A stretch of DNA of 64,000 nucleotides from Artemisia argyi. Lineage: Eukaryota; Streptophyta; Magnoliopsida; Asterales; Asteraceae. The DNA lies in NCBI GenBank assembly GCA_030686995.1, contig CM060703.1, positions 4,062,501 through 4,126,500 on the forward strand, read 5' to 3'. The notes under the pieces are model-generated. The model saw nothing but the letters and a program-made list of their open reading frames with translations. It was not told the origin of the DNA and made no database searches. Of this stretch, positions 46,573 to 59,396 are shown piece after piece; position 1 is the stretch's first letter, and each line of letters begins with the position of its first letter. The position numbers were made by a program, and so were the translations under genes.

Positions 46573-49500
46573 ATGGCGCCAAAGAAAAAGACACCACCAA
46601 CGATGACGCAAGCTGCCATCCGCAAACTGGTAAAGGACAGTGTCAATGCAGCACTTGTCACGGAACGAGCAGCCGTAGCTGCAGCAGCTGCAGTAGCTGC
46701 CGAAGCTGCCACAGCTGCTGGTGCTACTGATGCTGCAGCAGCCGCTGATGTTGCAGCAGCTGCTGATGCTGCAGCAGCCGCCGAAGCCGCCACTGCTGCG
46801 GAAGCTGCAAGAATTGCCAGTCTTAACCTTGGAGGACCGAACTCAACTACCCCTCCGGTGACCAATGTTGCTACTATACCAAAGGGTTGCTCGTTCATTT
46901 CCTACTTGAAATGTGAACCTATCAAATTCAAGGGTACTGAAGGAGCTGTGGGTTTGACCCGTTGGTTTGAAAAGGCGGAGTCAGTGTTCTTGGTCAGTAA
47001 ATGTACCGAGGGTGACAAAGTTCAGTATGCCACGAGTACTCTGTTGAATGAGGCTTTATCCTGGTGGAACTCAATTGCTCAACCCATGGGCATTGAGAAT
47101 GCCTATAAGATTTCGTGGGATAACCTGAAGAAGATGATGATCAAGGAATACTGCCCTCGCAGCGAAATGCAAAAGTTGGAGGTTGAATTCTGGGATCATA
47201 CAGTTAGGGGTAATGATATCATAACCTACAACCGTCGATTCCAGGAATTGAGGATACTTTGTCCAACAATGGTTTCCACAAAGGAAAAATTGTTGGAAAG
47301 GTATATCTGGGGACTTCCATCAAGCATACAGGGGAATGTGACTTCGGCAAATCCCAAGGGACTTGATGAAGCTATGCGGATGTCCCGCAGCCTCATGGAC
47401 CAAGTGTTACGAATGACCGAAACCCGAAAGCAAAACAACCTCAACACCAACAACAACACCAACAACGCCAGCAATACCAATAACCCCAATAATTCCAACT
47501 ACCGTAACAACAACAACAACAACAAGAACAACAACAACAAGCGACCATGGGATGGTAACCGTGGGAGTAACAACAACAACAACAACAACCAAACCCGAAA
47601 CAACAACCATGACAATCAGCAGAACAAAAGACAGGAATCCGCGACGGCTTATGTTGCTGCACCCGCTGGTGGTAAGTACGTTGGTAATCTACCACAATGT
47701 ACCAAGTGCAACTACCATCATGAAGGTCCTTGCCCGGCCAAATGCAACAAGTGCCAGAAGCCCGGACATCTTGCCAAGGATCGTAGGGGCAAGGGTATAG
47801 CTACTGGGGCTAACACACAGCCCATAGTTACATGTTTTGGGTGTGGTGAAAGGGGACACTTCAAGAACAATTGTCCTCGAAACCAAGGACCACAAGGCGG
47901 AGGTGCTCGTGGTAGAGCCTATGTCATGGGAAATGGAGAACCACACCAAGACCCGAACGTGGTTACCGGTACGTTCTTACTCAATAACATTCCTGTTAAA
48001 GTCTTATTCGATTCTGGTGCTGATATGAGCTTTATATCTACTAGAATTGCTCCTTTACTTGATATTCCATCAATTACTTTAACCACTAGTTATAGTATTG
48101 AACTAGCTACCGGTGACTTAGTAAATACCAATACCGTAATCCCAAACTGTACCATTAATCTCTTAGACCACCCCTTTAACATCAATCTTATGCCAATCGA
48201 ACTCGGAAGTTTTGATGTTGTTATTGGAATGGATTGGTTGTCTAAACATCAAGCTAACATTATTTGTGGTGAAAGAGTTGTGCACATTCCATGTGACAAT
48301 GAAACTTTGATCATTCGTGGTGATCAAAGTGGAACTCGAATAAACATCATCTCATGTATCAAAACCATGAAGTACATTGAGAAAGGATGTTATGCTTTCC
48401 TAGCCCACGTAACCGAAAAGAAATCCGATGAAAAACGTCTCGAAGATGTTCCTATTGCCCGTGAGTTTCCTGAAGTCTTTCCCGAAGATTTACCCGGACT
48501 ACCACCAAATCGTCAAATAGAGTTCAGAATTGATTTAATACCAGGAGCGGCGCCAGTTGCCCGCGCACCCTACCGGCTAGCACCTTCAGAGATGCAAGAG
48601 CTATCACATCAATTACAAGAACTTTCGGACAAGGGATTTATTCGACCCAGTTCCTCACCTTGGGGAGCTCCAGTTTTGTTCGTGAAAAAGAAAGACGGGT
48701 CATTACGAATGTGTATTGACTATCGTGAACTAAACAAATTAACCATAAAGAACCGTTACCCACTACCAAGAATTGATGATTTATTCGATCAATTGCAAGG
48801 TTCAACCTATTACTCAAAAATTGACCTACGATCAGGTTACCATCAAGTTAGAGTTCGTGATGAAGACATTCCAAAAACAGCCTTTAGGACACGATATGGT
48901 CACCATGAATTCCAAGTGATGCCATTTGGGTTAACAAATGCACCGGCAGTATTCATGGATCTCATGAATCGGGTGTGTAAACCATATTTGGACAAATTCG
49001 TGATCGTATTCATAGACGACATTCTCATATATTCCAAAAACGAAGAGGAACACAAAGAACATCTGAGAACAATTTTAGGACTACTCAAGGAAGAGAAATT
49101 GTATGCAAAGTTTTCCAAATGTGAATATTGGATTCAATCAGTACAATTCCTTGGGCATGTGATTGACAAGACCGGTTTACATGTCGATCCCGCTAAAATT
49201 GAAGCTATCAAAAATTGGCCAACACCTACCACACCTACAGAAATTCGTCAATTTCTGGGTTTAGCCGGGTATTACCGAAGGTTTATTGAAGGATTTTCCT
49301 CAATAGCAAAGTCTTTGACTAAGCTAACTCAGAAAGACAAGAAATACGTGTGGAATGAAGACGAAGAAAAAGCTTTCCAAACCCTCAAACAGAAACTTTG
49401 TAGTGCTCCTATCCTAGCATTGCCAGATGGGATCGAAGATTTTGTAGTCTATTGTGATGCATCGCACCAAGGGTTAGGTGCCATGTTGATCCAACGCGAT

Positions 49501-51300
49501 AAAGTCATGGCTTATGCATCAAGACAACTCAAGGTTCATGAGGAAAATTACACCACTCATGACTTAGAGTTGGGAGCTGTGGTCTTTGCACTAAAAATCT
49601 GGAGACACTATCTATACGGTACTAGATGTACTGTGTATACCGATCATAAAAGTCTACAACACATTTTGAACCAAAAAGAACTAAACATGAGACAACGTCG
49701 TTGGTTGGAATTACTAAGTGATTATGACTGCGACATTCGTTACCACCCAGGAAAGGCAAACGTAGTAGCCGACGCCCTGAGCCGAAAGGAACGGGTTAAA
49801 CCACTACGAGTCCGAGCCTTAGTTTTAACCATAAATTCAAACTTTCCTACTCAAATCCTTCACGCTCAAGCTGAGGCGGTGAAACAAGAAGACATCCGAA
49901 AGGAAAAGTTGGATGGCATGACACAAAAGAAATTCGAAACCCGTTCAGATGGAACTCTATGCTTCCAAGGTCGAAGTTGGTTACCACTTTATGGTGGCCT
50001 ACGAGATTTGATCATGCATGAATCACACAAGTCTAAATACTCCATACATCCAGGATCGGATAAGATGTATCATGATCTTAAGTTACTCTATTGGTGGCCG
50101 AACATGAAAGCCGACATTGCAACATACGTTAGCAAATGTCTTACCTGCTCCAAAGTAAAAGCCGAACATCAAAAACCATCCGGTCCATTGCAACAGCTAG
50201 AGATTCCTACTTGGAAATGGGAAAGAATTACTATGGACTTCATTACCAAGCTCCCAAAGACATCAAGCGGTTATGACTCCATCTGGGTCATAGTTGATCG
50301 TCTCACAAAATCCGCACACTTTATACCAATCAAAGAAACTTACAAAATGGAACAACTAACCCGATTATACGTCAAAGAAATAGTCTCAAGACATGGTGCA
50401 CCAATATCCATCATATTCGACAGAGATGGTAGATTTACTTCCAATTTCTGGCAGTCACTCCAAGACGCCTTTGGAACAAATCTAGACATGAGTACAGCGT
50501 ATCATCCTCAGACCGATGGTCAGAGTGAACGAACCATCCAAACACTTGAAGACATGCTTCGAGCTTGTATAATAGATTTTGGAAAAGGATGGGATACTCA
50601 TCTACCATTAGTCGAATTTTCCTACAACAACAGCTATCATGCAAGTATTCAAGCAGCTCCATTTGAAGCACTTTATGCTCGAAAGTGTCGTTCACGTGCT
50701 TGTTGGGCTGAAGTGGGAGAAGTTCAACTCACTGGACCAGAACTCATACGAGAAACAACAGATAAGATTGTACAAATCAAAAATCAACTACAAGCCGCAA
50801 GAGATCGACAGAAAAGTTATGCCGACACACGACGCAGACCCCTAGAATTCCAAGTCGGAGATAGGGTTATGCTAAAAGTATCACCTTGGAAAGGTTTGAT
50901 ACGATTCGGTAAACGAGGAAAACTAAACCCAAGATACATCGGACCATTCAAAATCCTAGCCAGGGTTGGCCCTGTGGCGTACAGACTTGAGCTTCCATCA
51001 GAACTCAGTAGTGTACACCCCACTTTCCATGTATCTAACCTAAAGAAATGCTTGTCAGATGAATCACTCGTGATTCCACTCGATGAAATTCAACTCAATG
51101 ACGATCTTCAATTTATTGAGGAACCCGTAGAAATCATGGACCGAGAGGTCAAACAACTCAAGCAAAGCCGTATTCCAATTGTCAAAGTTCGTTGGAACTC
51201 ACGACGTGGTCCTGAATACACATGGGAACGAGAGGACCACATACGTAAGAAATACCCACATCTTTTTACCAATGAAGCTTCTACTCCCAACGCAAATTAA
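46573..51300 (+). CDS. Ty3/gypsy gag-pol polyprotein with chromodomain
   Basis: Single 1575-residue frame starting [11 protein letters not shown] (the frame is open 35 codons upstream, but this is the conventional start). Order: Ala-rich coiled segment (~20-90); gag core with [16 protein letters not shown]; Asn-rich linker (~285-350); zinc-knuckle region (~375-440); aspartic protease [10 protein letters not shown] (~480); reverse transcriptase with [17 protein letters not shown] and catalytic FIDDILIYS (~814); RNase H with YCDASHQG (~960) and [11 protein letters not shown]; integrase HHCC zinc domain (~1157-1195) and D,D,E core ([22 protein letters not shown]); C-terminal chromodomain ending in the family's usual HLF (~1515-1570). 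All catalytic residues are present. The middle zinc knuckle has lost its last Cys (AKDRRG where AKDCRG is usual). Needed for replication and chromatin-directed integration. Confidence 0.97.
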   Translation: MAPKKKTPPTMTQAAIRKLVKDSVNAALVTERAAVAAAAAVAAEAATAAGATDAAAAADVAAAADAAAAAEAATAAEAARIASLNLGGPNSTTPPVTNVATIPKGCSFISYLKCEPIKFKGTEGAVGLTRWFEKAESVFLVSKCTEGDKVQYATSTLLNEALSWWNSIAQPMGIENAYKISWDNLKKMMIKEYCPRSEMQKLEVEFWDHTVRGNDIITYNRRFQELRILCPTMVSTKEKLLERYIWGLPSSIQGNVTSANPKGLDEAMRMSRSLMDQVLRMTETRKQNNLNTNNNTNNASNTNNPNNSNYRNNNNNNKNNNNKRPWDGNRGSNNNNNNNQTRNNNHDNQQNKRQESATAYVAAPAGGKYVGNLPQCTKCNYHHEGPCPAKCNKCQKPGHLAKDRRGKGIATGANTQPIVTCFGCGERGHFKNNCPRNQGPQGGGARGRAYVMGNGEPHQDPNVVTGTFLLNNIPVKVLFDSGADMSFISTRIAPLLDIPSITLTTSYSIELATGDLVNTNTVIPNCTINLLDHPFNINLMPIELGSFDVVIGMDWLSKHQANIICGERVVHIPCDNETLIIRGDQSGTRINIISCIKTMKYIEKGCYAFLAHVTEKKSDEKRLEDVPIAREFPEVFPEDLPGLPPNRQIEFRIDLIPGAAPVARAPYRLAPSEMQELSHQLQELSDKGFIRPSSSPWGAPVLFVKKKDGSLRMCIDYRELNKLTIKNRYPLPRIDDLFDQLQGSTYYSKIDLRSGYHQVRVRDEDIPKTAFRTRYGHHEFQVMPFGLTNAPAVFMDLMNRVCKPYLDKFVIVFIDDILIYSKNEEEHKEHLRTILGLLKEEKLYAKFSKCEYWIQSVQFLGHVIDKTGLHVDPAKIEAIKNWPTPTTPTEIRQFLGLAGYYRRFIEGFSSIAKSLTKLTQKDKKYVWNEDEEKAFQTLKQKLCSAPILALPDGIEDFVVYCDASHQGLGAMLIQRDKVMAYASRQLKVHEENYTTHDLELGAVVFALKIWRHYLYGTRCTVYTDHKSLQHILNQKELNMRQRRWLELLSDYDCDIRYHPGKANVVADALSRKERVKPLRVRALVLTINSNFPTQILHAQAEAVKQEDIRKEKLDGMTQKKFETRSDGTLCFQGRSWLPLYGGLRDLIMHESHKSKYSIHPGSDKMYHDLKLLYWWPNMKADIATYVSKCLTCSKVKAEHQKPSGPLQQLEIPTWKWERITMDFITKLPKTSSGYDSIWVIVDRLTKSAHFIPIKETYKMEQLTRLYVKEIVSRHGAPISIIFDRDGRFTSNFWQSLQDAFGTNLDMSTAYHPQTDGQSERTIQTLEDMLRACIIDFGKGWDTHLPLVEFSYNNSYHASIQAAPFEALYARKCRSRACWAEVGEVQLTGPELIRETTDKIVQIKNQLQAARDRQKSYADTRRRPLEFQVGDRVMLKVSPWKGLIRFGKRGKLNPRYIGPFKILARVGPVAYRLELPSELSSVHPTFHVSNLKKCLSDESLVIPLDEIQLNDDLQFIEEPVEIMDREVKQLKQSRIPIVKVRWNSRRGPEYTWEREDHIRKKYPHLFTNEASTPNAN

Positions 51301-51321
51301 TCTCCGGGACGGAGCTCTCAT

Positions 51322-51334
51322 ATGGGGTGGAGAC
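51322..51334 (+). promoter_or_regulatory. Polypurine tract
   Basis: ATGGGGTGGAGAC lies directly before the 3' LTR and only 21 bases after the gag-pol stop. Purine-rich with two non-purine bases; position supports the call. Confidence 0.7.
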
Positions 51335-54300
51335 TGTAACAATTCGCAATTTCAGGTTAATTACTATTCCCGGAAAATTTTACTATTCATTTTACTATTC
51401 ATTTTCCCGAAATATTCTCGAAAGTTGATTTTTATTTCATATTCTCGAGTGATAAATCATTTCCATGGCAAATTAAATGTTTGACATTCGTCAGATCATT
51501 TTCGTGAAAGTTATTAAGGAATTACACGTTTTAGGGTAAAACGTCATTCAGAAATTCTACGCACAACGAAATTTGATTCCGTCAGGTGACCCCACATCAG
51601 AAAAATATTTGACACACTCATGATTTATTTGAGTATAAATCATGACTGAGAAAAATATGACCAGAATAAACCTCGGCCGTGAAAAAAACTGGAATTTTCA
51701 GTTTTAAGCGTTTTTACTCAGCCGTAACCCTAGCCTATACCTGCACCGCGTTTCTAAGATGATTTGAGTTTTCAACTTATTAAAATAAGTCAACATATTT
51801 TTCCCTCCTCCATTGACCAAAAATCATCCCTTGATGTTATAAGTCATTTCGTGATTTTTAGGCTTACGGTTTGATGTCTAAAAGACATTTAATACCAACC
51901 AACACTAGACTGAGCCCAGTCTAGACATTATAAGTCATTTTAAATCATTTATATCATATTAGAAAAGTAACATTTTACTTTTCTCAATTTTACGCAATAT
52001 TCGTACATTTTACGTATTACGCGTTTTAGACCCGTGTTTCCAGTTTTAGCAGGGTTTTACCACCCAAATGGAACCTACCACCCATTTTATATTTTATTAT
52101 GGGACATATGGACATGTTTAACAATAATTTCAAGTTTCATAATTTTACGACACCCGGTTTTACGTTTTGAGGCCTAATCATTTACGGTTGGCATTTCCCG
52201 GAGTCAAAACTAGCAAATATCTTAGGATAATATCCAAGCCAAGCCAACTCACCCCCCTAGCTCTTGTGAACCGCCAATAGGGGGGGGGGGGGAGTCACAC
52301 CCTTGTGTGGCTTAATCTTGGGCAAAATGGTCTTGGATGAGTTCCATGTGTTGAAGTGTACTAAGGAAGCTTTGACTAGTCTCATTTGTAACCTCCTCAT
52401 TGAGCTATAAAAGCCCCCTTCCCTCCCTCTTGTGCCGTCCATCACCACACCCCATTTCACTCCACACTTAGCTTTATTTCTTCCAAGTTCTAGCAAGGAT
52501 CAAGTGCTTCTTCAAGATAGAAACCCTAGGGTGATCTTAGGTTACCAAAACACTTCCAAACCCTAATATACTTGGTGATTTCTCTTGAGTTTAAATCCAC
52601 TCAATTCACCTCAACCTTCATCATCCATCTTTCAAGAATACCAAGGGTAGAAAGGTTACATGAAGTGAAAAGGGTTGAAGCAAGTCTATCAAAGTCCATT
52701 TCCATACTTGTTACTTCCTTTCTTTATTAGAAAGCCAAAAGTTGTAAGCCTAAACCTAACATGCTTCTTGTTAATTTATCATGTTCATATCATTTACATG
52801 TTATTCTTGCTATATTATGTCTTGTATGAATGTCCATGGTGTATAAAAATGACTAAAACATGTTGTTGTAATTGATTGTTAAGATAAGTTACTAAAACAA
52901 GCAAACTAGTGACTTTCATGGTAAGACCTGATCAAAATGGAAAAATTATGATATTGGATTATTGGTAGAGGACTTAACAAGGAAACCATAGCAACTTGAA
53001 CCACCTAAAACGAGTATACGAGTCAAAAGTTACGCCCATTTGAAGTTACCAAAGATTTCCGACAAAACTGCCAAAACCTTACTGTTTTGCATTCTAAGTT
53101 TTTGAAAGTCACCCTTCTGGTCCGATTCATCAAAAAGTTAAAACACTAAAGTTGTCCGGAACGCCGTTTTCGTTCAGGAGTAAAGAAGCTCGAGTCCTAA
53201 AAACGCTTTCCGAGTAATAAAATTCTTCAATTTCTAAACAGCCCATTTTTAGGCAAAAGTCACTAGATTATGGTTATACGTTGAAAGGAACAAGAGGTCT
53301 TATGACCTATAATCAAGACCACCACCATGGCTAGAGCCAAGGTTGTGTCTCATGACCTTGGAACAAGGACCAAAGGTCATGGCTAGGCCATGACGAAATG
53401 ACCATACCAACTTACATAGGCGTAAACATGAAACAATGAATTAGGCGATAACTTGAACAAGCAATTTGGATCTACTTCACTTAAAAAGGAACCATGAGAT
53501 ATTACAAGGAAAAATGGTTATGCAAGACTTATAAAACTACCCCTAATAACAATCTTCATGTACTAATAAACTTTCCTAAGTTTATCCAAATATCGGACAT
53601 GTAACTTTTCGGATCAAAACTTATATCTATATATTTTATCAACTACTACAATAGTAGGGAGCCTCATGTGAGGAGTTCATTATGTAAGCCGTCGAGATGA
53701 GTTGTGGATTTACGAGTTAAAGTGTCCTGGCTCCTCGAACGCTTACTAACATGACTTCTGAATTATGTCGGCCCGAACGGTAGTAAACGATATACAAAAC
53801 ATACATGTTCATGAATCTTTTCTTTCAAGAACTTACAATATACATCATACTACATCAAGGACTATAATGCAAGATATATATATAGGCACTCCGTTATATT
53901 CTTTACACAAATCCTAAGTCGCGACATTCTATTATAGGTTGCTCGTAGAAACCTACACGATCCAATCATCACCTTCATTACTTGCTATCCTACTTAAGGT
54001 GAGTTCATAGCCCCACTTTACATTACTTCAATGTTTTACAAACCCTTGGGGGGGGGGGGAATACATGCTACTTTTAAACCGAACACAATGCTTTGAAACT
54101 GTATGCTGCTTGATTGTTTTATTATTACTAAGTACCTACCTTGCCAATCCTAGGCCCCTATCATGAACCATTTAATCACTAGAATTAGTGAGCGCGAGTA
54201 TTGTGAATAGGCCTATTGGGATTGACGAATCCCATTTGTTTGAGCAGATTAGTTCAAACGAATGCACTATATTTGAACATTAAGTATGACGGCAAAGTAC

Positions 54301-54791
54301 TTACCGGCGCAACAAAACCGCCAATTGATATTGGTACCCGTTAATGTATTGGTTGCATGAGCTTAGTATATAATAATAACTGTTTTGTTTTCTAACATGA
54401 GTATGAGTCTAATTAACTCTTACTACCAACATATTGTGTTCAACCGTTAAACAAACTCTATGAACTTCACTCAACCTTTGTGTTGACATCTTAAGCATGT
54501 ATTTCAGGTCCATGATAATCAAGAATGGAGCGGAAGGGCACGTACCGAAGGAAGAAGGCTATAAACTATTATGTCATTCTATAAAAACATCAAAGACTTT
54601 ATATTGATGTATTTTGAAACATGGAACCGTTTTGGGACCTTACTATGTAAACTCTGATATATTTGAATAATATGAATGACAACTCTTTTTATTACGACTC
54701 GGTTAGAGATCGTTTTCTATTATTATGACTGTTGTGCCGTCGAGTAACACCCAAGTTGAGTTCCGCTGCATCATGAATTGGGGGTGTTACA
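51335..54791 (+). repeat. 3' LTR (3457 bp)
   Basis: Begins TGTAACAATTCGC and ends GGGGTGTTACA. Length differs from the 5' LTR by 2 bp, partly in a G run (7 G near 44,406, 11-12 G near 54,048). Contains the same TATA box at 52406-52413. Confidence 0.95.
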
Positions 54792-55874
54792 AGTTCATTA
54801 AATAAGCCATCGAGATGAGTTGTGGATTTACGAATTAAAGTGTCCTGGCTCCTCGAACGTTTACTACATGACTTCTGAATTATGTCGGCCCGAACGGTAG
54901 TAAACGATATATATATAAACTATACATGTTTCATGAACCATTTCTTTGCAAAGACTTACACTATACTAAGTACTACATCATGGACTAAATGCAAGACATA
55001 TATAGACAATTCTTCGTATTCTTAGACATTATTCCAAACCTAAGTTGCAAGAATTATTCTAGGTTGCTCGTAGAAGTTTTCACGGCATATCCATCATTCT
55101 CATTATACATCATCCAACTCACGGTGAGTCATAGCCCCTGCCCTTTTAATTGTTTTATCAACTCTTTGGGGGAGAATACATGCTCGTTTTTACATAAATG
55201 CAATACTTGTTTTACTTGAACATGCTACTTGTTTACTTAAACACCAATTGCCTTACTCAATGTTTGTGGTTTACTCAAACGCTTTATGTGTTTACATGTT
55301 ACATACTTCATTATCATCATTATTTATATGGCATCATTGTAAAAATTGTTTATATAACAGTATTGCTACATTTATCTTTGAATCTAGATACAAGTATTAC
55401 TTTTGTTCACATAAACCAGATCATATTTGGCAGTGGGTTGTAAACATACATGTTACAAGTCTTGTATGGGCGGGGCTTGGAACTGAGTGGATTTACGATG
55501 CCTTTGCTGGGAAATCATCATTCAAATGTTTTACATTACATTTTGTCACTAAACTCTATGAACTCACCAACCTCGTGTTGACTCTTTAGCATGTATTTTC
55601 AGGTTCATAATGAACAAGGATGGCACGGAAGGGGCACAGATATTCAAGAGGGCTATAAATTTTATTATCATTTAAAAACTCATTTAATGTAATTTGTAAA
55701 CATGGAACCATCTGGGACCTCATTTTGTAATCTCTGATATTTATATAATTTGAATGATAAATCATTTAAAACGACTCAATTAGAGTTCGTTTTCTATCAT
55801 TGTGACTATTGTGCCGTCGAGTAACACCCAGTTTGAATTCCGCTGCATCCATGAATTGGGGGTGTTACAACACC

Positions 55875-56059
55875 CTCTCACTTCTACCTTAGTGTCACCT
55901 CAACTTTCTCTCCAATTACCTCCTCTCACTTCTTCTCGCATTTCACCCACAAATGGTCACACCCCCTCTCCTAGAGGTGGCAAATGGGTCGGGTCGGGTA
56001 GGTTTGGGTCATGGGTTAAATGGGTTATGGGTCAAATGGATCATGGGTCAAATGTGAAA
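55875..56059. other. Spacer between solo LTR and minisatellite
   Basis: Pyrimidine-rich, then a GGGTCGGGT/ATGGGTCAAATGG repeat stretch from about 55,975. No gene. Confidence 0.5.
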
Positions 56060-56412
56060 ATCTAACGAAAACGTAAATAAACGGACAGAAACGTAAAAAA
56101 AGGACGAAAACGTAAAAAAATAGACGAAAACGTGAAAAATCAGAAGAAAACGTGAAAAATCGGACGAAAACGTAAAAAATCGGACGAAAACGTAAAATAT
56201 AGACGAAAACGTAAAAAAACTGACGAAAATGTAAAAAAACAGACGAAAACGTGGAATAACGGTTGAAAACTTGGAAAAACGTGAAAAACAGACGAAAACA
56301 TAAAAAAATGGATGAAAACGTAAAAAAACCGACGAAAAGGTAAAAAAACAGACGAAAACGTAAAAAATCGGACGAAAACATAAAAACGGACCAAAACTAA
56401 TAAAAACATAAA
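56060..56412. repeat. CGTTTT-family minisatellite (third locus)
   Basis: About 18 units of the GGACGAAAACGTAAAAAA type (about 18-20 bp). Same unit design as the arrays at 36.2-37.0 and 38.2-38.6 kb. All minus-strand ORFs here encode only the FTFSSVF-like repeat. Confidence 0.85.
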
Positions 56413-56689
56413 AAAAGACACCTAGTGGTTGTTGAGTTATCATCCGACCCTTAAGTGACCCATTTGTTGACCCATTCGACCGATTTGTTGATTCACATAA
56501 GTCTAATTGTTGACTCATTTGACCCATTTCTTTGCTAAAGGGTTAACCTAATCCAACCCATAAGTTGTTATTTTTGACCCATAGCAACCCATTTTTTTTA
56601 AAAGGGCTGTGATTGTCACCTCTAACCTATCCAATTAATTTAAAAAAAAAATACAATAAAAAGTATTAGCCAAAAAAGTTAAATTACAT

Positions 56690-56725
56690 TAACCCGCTGT
56701 CGCATCACGCGGTGTATGTTACTAG
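56690..56725 (+). mobile_element. Helitron-like 3' terminus
   Basis: Plus strand has ACCCGCTGTCGCATCACGCGG (hairpin CCGC/GCGG), a short gap, then ACTAG followed by T. Fits hairpin plus CTRR plus T. No 5' end or coding region identified. Confidence 0.4.
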
Positions 56726-57544
56726 TACTCTGAGTATTTCTTACTTGAGAAGTCACATGAAGTGATTTTGAGTTTTAATTAACGGTCCGTTGGTTTTAGA
56801 AGAGTGACATTAACCCCCAAACATCATCCCCCTGCCTTGAAAATAAACTTAACTCCACACGGACCACACAGACACCAACCTAGTTGAGTCAGTTAGTCAG
56901 TCAGGGTTTCGAGATTTGATTGGTTTTGTAAATTGAAAACAAACAAAGAGTTGATGAAAATGAAGGCTAATTATTTGCAGCAAAACCAATCGCAGAGAAT
57001 AGCATTGGCGTCAGCATTCTTAATAATAATCCCCAATTTCTTCTTTTTTCAGGCTAATCAGCGATCTTATCCCTATTTATTCTCCGTAAGCACCAACTTC
57101 CCTCATTTAATTAGCTCAATTGAATTTAGTATTTATTATTATTTTTTTTAATTGAAGTTGTTATAATAAATAGTAGTTCATACATTTTAGTTAGTTACCG
57201 CTTTCTTTATAAGTTTGCAATTGAATTAGGTTTGTTTGTTTTACATTTTTTTTTTTTTTTTTTTAATTATTATTTATTGCACCTAGTTTCTTCCAAAGCT
57301 TATTAGTGTTTTTTGTAATAACCGTTTTTAGGCTTCAATTATTGACTTACAAATTACTAAGTCAAAGTGTTCCGTTTTTATAGTATTATCACATTTCAAC
57401 ATACCAGGGTTCAAAGGGTGAACATCTTGGGATGGGCAGGGAATACCTACCAGTTAAGCCGCACACATCATCATAGCCAATACGGCTCGACTTCCCCTAA
57501 CAGAGATCCTTGACATTTTAGGAGGTGTTTGATCAAAACAAAAT

Positions 57545-57865
57545 AATAAACTTTCATCCTCTTAAAATTAAATATCTTGCAAACCGTTAATCACTTAATC
57601 GTTACGCAAAACGAATCATACCATCACGACGAGAATTAAATCATCTTTCAGTAGACGGATTCGATATACTTTCGATGAACTTTTTTTCGATTTACTTTTT
57701 CAGTTATGTCTGGAAAAAGACGTAACTGGAAAAAAGAAATACGAAGAAAAAAAAAATCGTCGAAAGTATATAAGTGCCCGTCTATTGAAAGATAAAAAAA
57801 TACTCGTCGCAATGGTGTATTTTGTTTCACTTAACGATTTACCGTTTGCAAGATATTTTATTTTT
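57545..57865. mobile_element. Probable MITE with inverted arms
   Basis: Arms such as AAATATCTTGCAAACCGTTA (57,570) and TTTACCGTTTGCAAGATATTT (57,838) are inverse copies, as are 'cgatatactttcgatgaact' and the region near 57,760. Outer ends are uncertain, so family is not assigned. Confidence 0.5.
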
Positions 57866-57898
57866 AAAAGAGAGGAAAGTAAGTTTGTTTGTTTGTTT

Positions 57899-57899
<1 letters not shown>

Positions 57900-57932
<33 letters not shown>

Positions 57933-57963
57933 TTTTTTTTTTGTTTTTTTTTTTTTTTTTTTT
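57900..57963. repeat. Poly-T tract with interspersed G
   Basis: About 60 T with three isolated G in a row of runs; low-complexity. Assembly length here is likely uncertain. Confidence 0.9.
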
Positions 57964-58216
57964 AATGAAAAAATGAGTGACTAACTTGATATATTAGATT
58001 TTTAGATAATTTTAAATCTACATTTATTTTCAACTCTACAAAAAGTAGTGTATTTGTTTGGTAAAATCACACCCGCGTATAAAACTACCCAATTGGTATT
58101 ACCCGGGTCAACCCGGTTTTAAAACAAACATTGTCCCCCTGCCCTGAAAGTCAGAAGGGAGGGAGAGTAGTAATGCTCTGAGTTAGTCCGTCAGTCAGTC
58201 AGGGTTTCAAGATTTG

Positions 58217-58294
58217 ATGAAAATGAGAGTTAATAATAATAATAATAGTAATAATAATAATAATAGTAATTATTATTATCCCAATGTATTCTCC
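58217..58294 (+). pseudogene. Degenerate copy of O-fucosyltransferase exon 1 (copy D, trinucleotide-expanded)
   Basis: Starts ATGAAAATGAGAGTTAATAA like the intact exon, runs into an AAT/AGT trinucleotide expansion, loses the hydrophobic segment, and ends in ATTCTCC|GTAAGC with the donor preserved. The upstream ACCCGGGTCAACCCGG and TCAGGGTTTC motifs are also shared with copies A, B and E. Confidence 0.7.
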
Positions 58295-58586
58295 GTAAGC
58301 ACCACCTCTCTCTCAGTTAACTAGGTCAATTCAAATCAATTTTTTTTTTTAATTATTGAAATTGTTATAAATAGTTCATACGTTTCAGTTAGTTACCGCG
58401 TTTTGTTTATATATAAATAGTTCAAGTGTGTGTGTGTTCAACTCTTGTTTTTGGTGAAATCAGTATGAGTAAACAAGGAAAGGAAATGATTTAAAACAAC
58501 CCGGTTATAAAAATTGGTATTACCCGGGTCAACCCGGTTTGAAAACAAACATCCCCTTTTGCCCTGAAAGTCTGAAGGGAGGAGAC

Positions 58587-58743
58587 CAAGGCTGTCAAAC
58601 TCGCGAGTTTACACGTAAGATCGTACGATCTTACGTGCACACCAGTCAAAATCGTGTAGGATCGTGGTAGGATCGCATCTGAGGTAGGATCGTAAGTAGG
58701 ATCGTAGGATCGCGCGTAAGATCGTAAGATCGACACGCGATCC

Positions 58744-58782
<39 letters not shown>

Positions 58783-59361
58783 TCTTTTAAGTCCATCCCA
58801 CTTGCTTAGGCCAAAAAAACAAATGTGTGTTTTACTAATGTCTCTAATGAGTAAATCACTATTGTTTCATTTTCTAAATAGATTATAGTTTATACATAGT
58901 TTTCTACTTTTTTGAATAGATTATAGTTTAAAAAGTGTTCAATAGTTTAATTTACTTTATTTCACTGTGATTAAACTAATCAAAGGGTATGTTTTGTAAT
59001 GCCACTTATGAAACGTTTGTTTTCATGAAATCATGTTGATGGCTCGTATGTTTTGTGACATTTAGGAACTATGTTATGTAATATTATTGCACTAAATCGT
59101 TAATGTAACGATTGAAACTTGATTTTTTTGTATTTTACTATTACTTTAGTGTTTGAAATTTAAACTTTGTCATTTTCAAGAGGATATTATATGAACTTAT
59201 CTTTGACGTTGAGTAAAAATATAAAACAGTTTGACTCGTATATCATTTGTTTACAAAATATGACAAATTGGTAGGATCGTAGGATCGCGATCCGATCTTA
59301 CGATCTCGATCTTGCAAAGACAAAAACGATCCTGCGTGGGATCGCGATCTTGACAGCCTTG
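58587..59361. mobile_element. hAT-like non-autonomous element (775 bp) with 8-bp TSD
   Basis: Ends CAAGGCTGTCAA and its perfect inverse TTGACAGCCTTG, flanked by GAGGAGAC (58579-58586 and 59362-59369). Sub-terminal regions on both sides are packed with GGATCGTAGGATCG-type repeats, which could be transposase-binding arrays. The centre is AT-rich, with a poly-T run at 58747-58776. It interrupts exon-1 copy E just upstream of its coding part; copies A and B show the uninterrupted site. Confidence 0.9.
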
Positions 59362-59396
59362 GAGGAGACTAGTACTGTAATTTCTTAACTCCAGAC

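Larger units (their letters stand above)
41691..54791 (+). mobile_element. Full-length Ty3/gypsy chromovirus (Tekay/Del-like), 13.1 kb
   Basis: Complete order: 5' LTR, primer-binding site, accessory ORF, gag-pol, polypurine tract, 3' LTR. The 5-bp duplication is AGTTC on the right (54792-54796) and ATTTC on the left (41686-41690). The host LTR sequence shows AGTTC was the original. LTRs differ at only a small number of positions in the stretches I compared, and gag-pol is open from end to end, so the insertion is recent and the element may be autonomous. Clade is inferred from the C-terminal chromodomain and overall design. Confidence 0.95.
39312..55869 (+). mobile_element. Older solo LTR split by a nested full-length element
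   Basis: The LTR begins TGTAACAATTCGC at 39312, breaks at 41690, resumes at 54792 and ends GGGGTGTTACA at 55869. The parts add up to about 3452 bp, the same length as the intact LTRs of this family. The outer duplication ACACC is identical on both sides (39307-39311 and 55870-55874). It has no internal region of its own, so it was already a solo LTR, or became one, independently of the inserted element. It carries many more substitutions and small indels than the inserted pair. Confidence 0.93.
57086..58084. other. Start of O-fucosyltransferase intron 1
   Basis: Intron sequence homologous at first (to ~57,500) to that after the exon-1 copies at 12.07, 17.22 and 59.52 kb. It then contains a self-complementary segment (57,545-57,860: 'aaatatcttgcaaaccgtta' and its inverse) that is likely another MITE. 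Confidence 0.5.

Noticed and set aside
46530..46898. Ala-rich antisense ORF over the gag start, and Cys/Val-rich antisense ORFs at 47226-47695
   Set aside because: Shadows of the GCA/GCT-rich and AAC-rich codons of gag.
51108..51484. Small ORFs overlapping the gag-pol end and 3' LTR start
   Set aside because: Out-of-frame shadows of the chromodomain coding sequence and LTR.
56025..56527. Overlapping 93-159 residue minus-strand ORFs
   Set aside because: Same minisatellite translated in three frames.
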